The notes under the pieces: generated by a model
Databases searched by the model: none
What the model was told of the DNA's origin: nothing
Seen by the model: only the letters and a program-made list of their open reading frames with translations
Position numbers and translations under genes: made by a program
NCBI GenBank assembly: GCA_025617745.1
Contig: CM046858.1
Location: 44,869,162-44,933,161 of the forward strand
Reading direction: 5' to 3'
Source of the DNA: Heliocidaris erythrogramma
Taxonomy: Eukaryota > Echinodermata > Echinoidea > Camarodonta > Echinometridae
Length of the DNA: 64,000 nt
Shown here: piece by piece, positions 46,843 to 58,800 of the stretch
How the letters are laid out: every line of letters begins with the position of its first letter
Numbering within the stretch: the stretch's first letter is position 1

Positions 46843-49800
46843 ATGAACCGCTTGAGTGAGGTAGTTTTTCCTGTCAGTCGAGCAGTAGGAGAGGATGATG
46901 ATTCTGATGAGGAAAGTCAGATGCTTACAAAACCTGATTTGTAAGTATTTTGTTCCATTTTTTTGGCATTTCATTTGCGCAACTCCTGGCCTTGGTTATA
47001 TTATATTTTATAATTTTGACTGTGTTACTATAGTGTTAGTAAATGGTAACAGTAACAGTCAAAATTATAAGTATAACCCAGCAGTTGCGCAAATGGAACA
47101 ACACAGTTGACAGTAACACTAACAGTGTTAGTGTTACTGTGTTGTTAGTGTTGTTATTAAATTAAATTTAAAGATTATGTTACACAAGTTCACAATACAT
47201 GCATGACTTTTGAGTGAGTTGATCATGCATGCTTGGACATGTTGGACAAGAAAGTAATTGAATCGACCATTGGCATAGACATGATACCTTGAATGGATCC
47301 TAGAGGTCTACCACAAATAATTAAAATAAATAGACAAAATATAGGTGCACAGCCCAACTGGGAGACTCTCATCGACTCACTTGAAACACATATCAAAGTC
47401 TTAGCTTGCGAAAGAAAAAGAGAAACAATTGGAACATGCAGTTTTTCATAGCTAAATTTTTTGCCTCGCTGAGGTCAGAAGCCGGTATTCGTTTGTTTAA
47501 TATGCCTGGAACACAACAAAAAATGTTATTATGTTTAATATGATAGGGATTGTGTGTCCGGACACTTAACACAACTTAACTGTCAATTTTGCTCTCAGAC
47601 TTTTACCAAAAATACAAATGTGCATCAAGTAACACTAAAATCAGTGAATATATAATAATTGCATGAAAAGTTGTTTGATTTATGGTCATTGGTTCTAAAG
47701 GTACATGCATCCTAAAGCTACACAATGCGACACGTTCAATGCGCCAAACTTTGGGTGTAACTGATCAACAACATTAAAGGGAAAGTAAATCCTGGCGATT
47801 TAGTTAGCTGTTTAGTTGAAGGGCACATTGTTGATTATATGCCGAATTTCAACACATTTGGGCCCCCCCCCCTAACGCCGTCAACAAATATTAAACCAAC
47901 CTGTCCGGACACACAAAAGGGGTAATTTGTCATGAGCAACCAGCTTAAATCACACATGTTGAAATTGAGCCAAGGTATTCCCTTTGCAGCAATTCTATAA
48001 AAAGAAAATTGGTATCCTTAGTAATTGCCTTTGAACTTTGAAGACTCTCTCCCAAACATGCTACCAAAAGTCTTTACAAAAGTCTCTTGACAGTGAGAGT
48101 GGGGACAGATCCAAATTATGGGAAAGAGTTTCCCATATGGGCTGTGTGGCTCTACTCTATTGACAAAGGGTTTTAGAAATATGAAATATGATTTCATATC
48201 ATTAATACACTCAAGACACAATCATTGAAGAAAATCAAACATTTTGTGAAAGCATTCATTCAAATTATTTGTTATTTCTAATGACACTATTGTCACTGAT
48301 ATTTTGTTCATGCAGGGATCCTGTATTCAGATGGAACGAGAAGCTTCTTAGTGCTGCTGGAAAGCTGGAATGTAAATGCCTTCTTATAGCAGTAGGGCCA
48401 GTTGCAACAGGTAAATACGGATTTCTCATCCCTCATATCTAATAAAGCAGCTTAAAACATTAAGTGTAATGGAAGATGAAGTTACATTGTGAAAGAAACT
48501 GTCTGGATTACATTTTAGTAAATGGAGATTTGATTTGTAATATACTGGTTGCTGCTGTATTATCTGTACTAGAATTATGTTGCTTTGTATTAAGTTTGTC
48601 TTTGTTCATGTTTCTTTGATTGAATTGTAATCTCATTTTTTAATCAATAAAAACAGAAAGAAAAAAAAAAAAAGAAAAAAGAAACTGTCTGGAAGCCGTA
48701 AGCCAGTTTGTAATTAGAGGGAAGGGGAGGAGGAGGAGAAGAAGAAGAAGAAGAAGAAGAAGAAGGAGAAGGAGAAGAAGAAGAAGGAGAAGGAGAAGGA
48801 GGAGGAGGAGGAGAAGGAGAAGGGGGAGGGGGAGAAGAAGAAGAAGTCTAGAAGGAGATGAAGAAAGAAAAGGAGAAGGAGAAGAAGAAGGAGAGGAAGA
48901 TGAAAGAGGAGGAGGAGGAGAAGAAAAGGAGGAGGAGGCGGAGGAAGAGGAGGTGAAGAGGAATAAAGAGAAGAGGAAATAATTTTGGAGACAAAAGTGA
49001 TCATAATGAATACAGCTTGTAATATTGTTTGTGTGTTTCTTTGTATAGGTTTTGTTGACAGTCTCTTTGGTTCTGACGAGAGAGAGACACTGTGTAGTAT
49101 ATCATGTGGAGGGACCGATGCACAATCACAAACTTTGAGCAAAACCTCTCCTTCCGATTCATCAGCTTTCATCTGGAGGTGAGAAGTTCAAAGTTTATTC
49201 CAACATTCTCTTCGAAACAATACTGTTACAAAAAGAATGAATAACAAAATTTTATAAAAACTGTTTACATGCATAAAACATCTATGCAAATTTCAAGAGT
49301 GGTTCAGGGGAGCGTTTCATCAAGCGTTTTGTCAGTGATTTTTACTGACAAATTTGCTCTCAGCCAATCAGATGCAAGGATTTCAGTAGCTTATAACAGT
49401 TGTCGGTAAAAATCACTGATAAAACGCTTGATGAGAAACGCTCCCCAGATTCACCAAAATCTCTTGCCATGCAATAAGTGAATAACTGATTTATGGAAAT
49501 CTACGGAAGTTTCTTGCTGCTAAAAAGGCTGTTATAAAAAGGTCCTGAAAGTGTCAGGTTGCTCTTTTTCAGTAAATAATATTTTAAAATTTCATTATCA
49601 TGACATTACAAAGACAATGTAAAATCATCACAATTAAGAAAACAAAGAAAATTCAAAGCATGACAGTATTAGAATTCAAATTCAGACTGAATTGTTATTT
49701 TAGTAGGTGACCATGGCAGGCAAATTTTATCAAAATTCAACTGCTTCAACTTCAAGTAATGCCCTTCACAATGAAACATAAATAGCTCTCTTCAATTGAA

Positions 49801-52800
49801 TACTTATTTTCTGCAGGTCTTCAAACTTTCAAAATTTTTAAAATGTCCGTCATTGACTATAAATTGATCAGGGTCACATGCAGTATACCATTTATATTCT
49901 TGGACGTAATATACTTCCCATGGCACGGAAGGGAGGGAAGATCATGAATGAAACTGCATTGTCTAATTATTTGGATGATCAATATTAATGTCATAATCTT
50001 AGGGGGTGTTGCAAGAAAGTTGCAATCAATTGCAAATCCCCAAATCAGTCGCAAGTCTTGCAATTGATTGCAAGTTCCATTTAAAATACATGTATCTTAT
50101 TTGCAATCGATTGCAACTTTCTTGCAACACCCCATTAGTTTGGTTCTTCTGTTAATACTTCTCTCTTCTGTAATGTTTAGATAGGTACACATGTAGCCTA
50201 GCGATACATCGTTACACGTAAAAACGTGGTAAAAACACATGTGACAAACTTATTCAAAATCAAACTTTTATTTTATAAATTATGCAGAACTTAAATATCA
50301 GGATGTAAAATTAATATTTACCTATTTGAACACTTTTAAGCAAAATAATAAGGAAAACTTTTATTCAGATCTACATTACCATCATTTGCAAAAGTTTAAG
50401 ACCGCTATTCGAAAATGCAGTAAGTCAAAGAAAGAAAAAAACATTAAAAACTTATTTTTCAGACATACATGTACAATTATTTTCACGGCATAACCTATGT
50501 ATCGTACTTGAACTATAGGCTACTTTATACCATCACTCTTGTGCTACTGATCACTGTAGTAAACATGTTATGTAATCATTCAATGAGACAAAAGAAAGCA
50601 TTCCAAACTAGAAAGGCCGTCAAAGGCGGCAGACCCACGCCTTAGCGGCGCTATTATTCTTGAAACTGCAGAAATATATTTTTACTGGTTGGTTCCCCTG
50701 TCGTGTATAAAAAAAAGTAAACCCAATATAGGTTTTGTTTTGTTGCGATTATTTTTGTAAGCAGTAGCCATTCAAAGGGGATAACAAGAGGCACATCTCC
50801 CCCCCCCCCCCCCCCCAATAAATTTTGCCATATCCAGGTCATAACTTTGTGTGTCCCCACCCTTGAAAAATTTCTTCTGAAAAAGATATTTTATTATTGA
50901 AACATCCCTCCCCTAAAAGTAATTGATTAGACATGTCAGAGAGCGTGGCGTGGTGAGGAAAAAAAATGTTAGCAATTTGTATTCAGTGTTCAGTCATGTC
51001 AGTGTTAGTAAATGTATTCATGTTCTATCTTTACATTGCAATTGGGGTTGTTGTTTTTTTCATCGGGTTTGGATAAAATAAATATGACGACAAAATAAGT
51101 TGGATCTCGACTTCAAAATGACATGCATGCGAGGCACAGAGCTAACTCACTCAGCTCAGTCACCACCCATCAACAAAGTCAAAGTGTATACTGGCGTACA
51201 TTCGGCGAACCTCAGCCACCAAATTTTGCAAATCCACACGAATATAAAAAAAAAATACATACAGTTTTTGTATATATTTTACAACTACGAAATTCACTCA
51301 AACAGACATAAATGAGTTAAAGCTCAAATGACAGGACCGTAAGTAACCCAAAGAAAAAAGTTCAATCCTGGGGTACTAGAGGCACTGTACTACCTAACTA
51401 TACACAGCGCTGTCGCGCACGGCGTCTGGTCGGGCTATGTACTACCGGTATACTGTACTCACTAGGTACGTACTCACAACCACACAGCCCATTCACAACA
51501 CACGCGAACACTCGCGAGTGCGATAGACTCACTCACGTCGAACAAACTCACCAGATTTTCACCGAAAACAATTAAAATCACGTACTACACGTCCACCAGG
51601 ATAAAATAAATCACAAAAACTTCCACAACAAAGTGGAAAAAACCGGGGAAAATAAACAGAAATGCACAGAAGAGATGAAATTAGACGTGCTAGGGTAGCC
51701 TGAATCTAACTGAAGTTGTAGGCATCGGCAGGCGAAGTTTGGGGTCATCAAACTTTCTAGTTTCTTTCCTGTCACTATCTGAACTGAAGTTCCTATACTT
51801 TACTACAGGGTCAAAACTTCAAGGTCACACAGAATTTGCAGGGGTCAACCAATCATCACCAAAATCTAATCGATTCTTTCCTGTCACTTTCTGAACATTC
51901 CCTGAAAATTTGGTGCAAATCCGTTCACCCGTTCTCTTGTTATCTTGTACACAAACAAACAAACAAACAAACAAACATACGGAGCCCTTTACATAACCCT
52001 GCCGATTTCATCGGCGTGGGTAATTATTGAAATACCCACAAATCCCGAGGTGGTCTTACATGTAAACTTTTGCAAATGATGGTATATGTCCGACTCTAAT
52101 TTTAGAAGCACAGACAAATCTTGCCATTTTCTTCTTTGCATCTTTGCTGCGTCTTTATGCGCCATTGCATTTCTCTACGCTACCTTATTAAAACTTTCCA
52201 ATTTAATTGAAGTTCCCCTCAACGATGTTCCTTTTATTTCTTGGTTGTTGCAGACGGCGCGGAAGGCCAGAACTAGCCTTATGTCAATGCCGGGAAACTG
52301 TCTCTAGCCAGCAAACCTATTCATGGGTGCAACAAGTAAGGCCAGTATGAACCCTCTCAGGACAGGAAATATTTAAGAGCTAGATTGATCACATTTTGTT
52401 CTTCAAATTGGCAACAATAATATTCTTCTTTTAGTCCTACATTGTTGTAATAAGTGTAGTGTAGTGTCTTTGAAAGCAATATACATGGTTCAGAATTTTG
52501 TCGAAAAGTTGAAAAAATTGCTAAAACAATAATTTTGAACTTCTCAGTGTGTTGCCAATTTCAGGATTTTAAAGCTTATTCTCGTTTTTAGAATTCCTGG
52601 CATCAAACACAATATGGTCATGCAACAAAAATGGACCTACATGTAAATGTAGTGTGTGCAGAAATTTTTGCTCTTTCTACTCCTGCATCTGGTACATGTA
52701 TATTTTTTAGAGCTCTGAATCAAGTTATTGAGCCAAATCACAAAATGTGGTCAATTGATGTCTTGAAAGGGTTAAAGATAAATTAAAGGAAAAAAAATTC

Positions 52801-55800
52801 TTGAATTTGTTATCATATTGTTTCATCTCCATCGAATACTATTTGTACCAGATATGTAGAACTCAACTACTTCAAACAAGATACGTAATATGAAGGAAGA
52901 TTCATTCATATTGCTTACTAAAAATGCAGTTCGAGTTAAAGTTCACAGTGTAATGTCAAGAAAAGGTTGAAAGAAAAGAAAAGAATCGACAGTTGTCATC
53001 AGAAATATCTGAAAATAGAAAGCCCATGGTTTTACATCTATTGAACTTCTGCAGAATGGATAGAGAGATTTTTGTTGATGCCCTAAATGATTACTGTTAT
53101 TGTAAAATATTCATGTAGTTCCTATCATTTATTCAGTGTTGTCACATCTGTCTTAGAAGTGCTGTTGCACAAACATGCTTAGTAAAAGAAATGTTTTGTA
53201 TCCTCAAGAATAAACACATTATATACCCCAATTTTTTTTATTAGAGATATTATTGTTTTTTTATTATCATTTTTATTAAAATTATCATTATGAAAACTAT
53301 CAACTTTCAGTTTGAATTAATGCGTTATATTAACGATGGGTAATATGCAAGGCTTGATGCTAAGAGGGGCCCAATGCAAATGGGTCTCCAATTTCTAACT
53401 CTGGACCCCCCAAAACAGTCCAGACCTCCTGTGAAGAAGTTAGTGTGGAGAAGTTAGTATAGAGCACTCTGATAAGCATCAACTCTTCTTGATGACACTA
53501 ACATATATTTTCTCTATTTTCTTTCCTTCAGCTATTTTCTACCACCAAGCCCTCCACCGTGATCATACTGGACAGTCACAGAGTTGGAGAGTTGAAGACA
53601 GATTTGGATCTGCTCTCGAGAGGGGACGGCTTTCCTCTGTTTTCCCTCCGATCGTCGTCTCTGACCGCTCAGCCGTGCTGTCCGTATCTCGAGCCTCCAA
53701 ACACTGTGGGCGGACTAGGGGCAGAAGGTGAGTCTAATTGTTGTAGGAGTTATGCTCCAGCGACATGTGCTCCGCAAGCAATTTCCTATATGTACAGTAA
53801 ACTAACCGAATCCTAAACTTCAACCCTGAATCTATACCTAAGCCTAAACCTTAGCTTAACCTAACCTAAAACCCTTACCATAAACCTAACCTAAAACACA
53901 ATTGTAACCCTACCTCTAACCCTAATTTCCTACTTGTACACTACTGTAAACGTGGAATATTTCGCGGTGTTGATGAAATATGCGCGAAAATAAAAACACG
54001 CGAATATTTTTATGCCTCCGCCCACCGTAGGTGGTAGCCGGAGGCATTATGTTTTCGGGTCGTCCGTCCGTCCCCTTTTCGTTCTCGCGATAACTTCAAA
54101 ACTGTTTTATGGATCAATTTGTAACTTGGCCCATGTATGCATATGGGAGGGACGGTGAACTGATTAGATTTTGGGGTCTCAAGGTCAAAGGTCATAGAGG
54201 TCATTATATACATAAAAATGGCTCGTTCTTGTGATAACTTAGGAACCATTTGATAGATCAGCTTCTAACCTGGCCCATGTGTGCATATGGGAGGGACGAT
54301 GAACTGATTAGATTTTAGGGTCTCAAGGTCAAAGGTCAAAGAGGTAATTATGTACATAAAAATGGTTAGTTCTCGCGATAACTGAAGAACTGTTTGACAG
54401 ATCAGCTTCTAACCTGGCCCATGTTTGCATATGGGAGGGACGATGAACTGATTAGATTTTAGGGTCTCAAGGTCAAAGGTCAAAGGTCAGAGATGTCATT
54501 ATGTACATAAAAATGGTTCGTTCTTGCAATAACTTCAGAGCTGTTTGACGGATCAGCTTCTAACTTTGCCCATGTATGCATATGTGAGGGACGATGAACG
54601 GATTAGATTTTAGGGTCTCAAGGTCAAAGTTCAAAGGTCATAGAGGTCATTATATACATAAAAATGGTTTGTGATGTATGGAGTCTAGGCCTACCTATTT
54701 TAGAAATTTCAAGGGGACAGTATTTGCTATAAAATATCTCAATATGGCACGAAAAAGAGACATGATAACAAAGCTTTTCGACCTGCACTCATCAGGTTAT
54801 CACGCAGGTATGTAACAAATTACTTGAAATCAACTATATTATACTCAATGAACCCGGACGCAACCCGGACGCCGTTATTTCAGAACAATCGCAAAGCTTG
54901 GACGAACTCCTTTTGTCTGCACAAAAGGGGTTCTTGCGATTGAATGTAGGCGGCTTCCAGAAAGCGTAAATGCGCTGCGCTTCTGGCCCGCTTCAGCCAA
55001 CCGCTGAGAAGTACGGCCCACATTACCTGGCATCGCACCAGCACTGAAATGTGGGAGGTGGGTAGTACATCCTTGCTAGTTGACGGTAGCATCCTGTTTG
55101 TAGAAAACACAATGCGTGTCGAAACCGCGTAATAGCAACGTGACACTGGGTGTTTGATCTGACTGGCGTATTTGTCAGATACCTTACCCCTCCAGGGTAG
55201 TTTAAGATACACGGGGCATTTGGCAGGTCCAAATCTGGTGTCAGATTTGGATCGTGCCTCCAGCGTCCGTGTTATGGTGCGAGATATAACATGCTCAGGG
55301 TGACCATTGTCAAGGAGAATAGTTTTGATTTTCGCGATTTCGGGAGCTAATTTGCACTCGGAGCAAATCCTAAGGGCGCGGCACACTAAGTTTCTAATGA
55401 GCCCAATCTTGTATGAAGTTGCACTGTACGAGTCCCATCTCGTGTATTGCCCAGTGAATGTGGGCTTGCGGTAGACAATGAAATAAATTTTCTGTCTCCT
55501 GTTTTTTTTAGTGAAAAGCTGGCTGCGAGATGCAGTTGGTTAGAGTTGTCTGGATAAACATGGGGCCAGATAAGAGAGGTCGGACTGTACCATGTGAAAG
55601 TTTTTATATGATAAAGGAAATTTTGTTCTTGAACAAATTCAGATTTTTCAGATTTATATTTCATCTATATGCTAGTTCTCACAAAATGAAACTGGGCCCC
55701 AATGGAAACAGTTGCATACATCTACAGTATGGAAAGGACAATCTGACTAGATTTAAAAGTTATAAGTTTGGTTCCAGTCACGGTGTTTAATAAAATACAT

Positions 55801-58800
55801 GAGAAAATGGCTCATAACTTCAGAACCATTTGACCAATCAACCATACTTGGGTCTTGTTTGCATTCATTAAGAAAATGATCTGATTAGATTTTTGGATTA
55901 TGAAGTTGAAGGTCAATGTAACATTAAAATGACTAGTTCTTGATATAACCTACCAATCATGTGATGAAACAACTTCAATCTAGGGTCATGTATACATATT
56001 AGAGTAATATTCTATGATTTGATTTAGGGATCTCAAAGAACAAAATCAAAGTCAAAGGTGTCACAGTATCCACCTGCTCATGGATGTAAAAAAAAAATCT
56101 ACATAAGGATTGGTCAAAATGACCAGAATATAGGTCAATTCCAACCAAATCTATTGGTGAATATGTATCTAACCAACATATTGCTTACAATAACCAGTCC
56201 AAGACTGGTCACCATTTTCAACCAAAAAAATTGGTAAAAAATGCAACCAATCTTCAGTTGGTCAATCCAACCAATGTAATGGTTATGAACACCTTCTTAA
56301 ACAATGTTTCTTGGTCATTGTTTAACCAATGGTGTTTAATCATTAATACTTTTAGAAATAACCAAGTAACCAAAGTACATTAATTATGATAGCAGAGCAG
56401 GTTTTACAATTCATATAAAGAGGGAAAAAGAAAAAAACTTTGGTTGTTTTAACCAATATTTTTCAACTATTTCAATTGGTTAGTACTGTTGGCCAAAACA
56501 TTGGTAAAAAAACAAACAAAATGGCGTTGACCAACAAGATTTGTAATTTTGTTGGACCAATCCTTTTTAGAGTGTACATGTATGCTATACATTTCCAATC
56601 TGGTGATGGCGGAGGCATAAATTCCGACTGCGCGCGGTCGAAAATTCATCTAGTTGTTTATGCATTCTTTTGCCCATAAGCCTAGCGAGTCAGTGAAATT
56701 AAAAAACCCGCGGAATTCACTTTACTCCGCCGAACGTGAAAAATTAATCGCATGAAAATTTCCATTTTTACACTAACCGAATTCTAAACTTCAGCCCTGA
56801 ATCTAGCACTATACCTAAGCCTAACCCTAACCCTAAACTTAACCTACAACTTATGACCCTATATATCTTTGATGAAATAAAGCCCAAAGCAAATGTCGCC
56901 GGAAAATAAGTCGGAGCACAAAGTCTAATACCATTTTCACATTCGCTGCTGAAGAGGATTGCGTGTGGACTTTGTCTGGAGTAATAACAATACTATCCAA
57001 TATATCTGCACCTCAAACAACATGGCGCCTATTGTTGAGTTGGCCAAACTCTGTGTATGGATGGCTCTGCTCAGATAGATTAAAGAGCTCCCTCTGGTGT
57101 TACATGCACATAAAGAGAATGTGGTTCACTTGTGTGTAGAGTGATGGTTTGCAGTGGGAAGTTCCTTGGCAGAAACCAACTTTACCACTTCTTTCTCCAT
57201 TACCCAATCATTTCAGATAAGCAGCAGATGGAAATTGTTGCTTTTCTACTGTTTTTCTAATACTTGTTGGATTTAATATTAAAGTTTGTGTGGGTTCAAC
57301 TGCAAGATGCTCATAGGTTTCAAATGTACATATTTGAGAATGGTCCAAATATTTTGTTTGTTTTGATTTGTTTTTGTTTGTTGCTGTTTTTTTTTTTTTT
57401 TGGGGGGGGGACTTTTCTTTCTAGAGTTTGCACTTAACACTTAAATAATATATACATGTATAAATTTATTTAATTTTTTTTCTTAATAAACACGTTTAAT
57501 TAAGGGATATTGATGTACAGTTCAACTACTTTCATAACCATGTCAAAATATTGAGTGTTATTATACCTTTAATTAGGTGTATTTAGATGTACCATATCCA
57601 GTTGGATTGTCTGCTGTTGTCAGAAACATTCATTGGAAGAAATTCAATAAAAGTTCCTGAAATATGTCTTGCATGTATTAAAAGAATAGTTTTATTTCTG
57701 CTGGTTTTAAAACAATGTAATTTATCAAAAATTAAGCCTTTCATCCACATGTACTACTGTATAAGCCATAAATTTGGCAGCCATAAATTTTCGCGAACAG
57801 GACTAACCAGACCATTTTGCGAGTGGTTTAATTTGCGATCAGGAAATTCTCCAATCTTCAAGCAGCAATGATGATGTACTTTTGCAAAATGAAGTGGTGA
57901 ATTCCTGACCAGGAGAAAACAAATTCAACTGACTACTTACATGTATGTTCGGAATATTTTAGCATGTTTTTGTATTCGCGACCAACCTGTGATTTGCGAA
58001 ATTCACGAAAATAAAATCACTGCGAAATATATGGTGTATACAGGAATTCCTTTTCTTTTTTCATGTCTTTATTGAGGAAACATCGAGAAATGTACATAGA
58101 CATCAAAACAATACATGTACAGCATAAGTTCCAACAAATGTAACAAGATGTTGAATCTCAAATATCAACTTATTGAAATAATTCCCAAGCTTATTATTTA
58201 AAACAACACCGGTACTAAAAGCTTTTATCGAAACATGACTTTGAATTGAATTGAATTGAATTGAATTGTAGATGTTTATTAAAAAAACAAGACTTGCAGC
58301 TAAAAAGCTGATAATGTTTGTTTTTACAATCTCATGTGTTTCCCCCTAATACTCATCTCTCTCCAAACAATATGCATAATGGATACTCTGTGTATTGGAC
58401 CCAAATAACCCAGCATTGGTTGTGTCCTTTTGCTCCATGATAGATGCCATCCATCATATTTAAGCTCTCTACTGGGGGAATTCTCCAAGTACAAGCACCT
58501 GTACCTTTTTTTTTATATAGTGTTGGGTGATTTCTCATTAGAAATTATTTTTTAATGATATATGTGACATGATAAACTGGACACAATTTTGCCATTTATA
58601 CTACGTTCTAAACATGATTTTACTATCAATATTGTAGTAGAAGTAGAAAAAAAATGGTAAAGCTGCTAAGCAGGTTCCACATTAAATTGGGATGTTAATA
58701 GTCAACTCCCAATATTTGGATTGTAGTGTAAATGTGCCTACATGTACTTCTTTTTCAATAGGCATGCACATTAGTAATATGATACATTCATGTACAATAC

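Noticed and set aside
48714..49172. 152-codon - strand frame
   Set aside because: Mostly proline/serine/phenylalanine/leucine from the GAA/GGA tract, and it runs antisense through PSMG1 exon 3.
51951..51978. CAAA tetramer run as a retroposon tail
   Set aside because: It lies inside a conserved repeat rather than at its end, and no target duplication was found.
54005..54680. Spaced repeats resembling a CRISPR array
   Set aside because: The ~145-bp units are homologous throughout; no constant-repeat, variable-spacer pattern.
54880..55386. 168-codon - strand frame in PSMG1 intron 5
   Set aside because: Looked at as a possible host gene. The frame RSKSDTRFGPAKCPVYLKLP has a retroelement flavour (RT-linked C-terminal segment of non-LTR or Penelope-type elements), but I could not assign it. 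More likely a mobile-element remnant than a gene.
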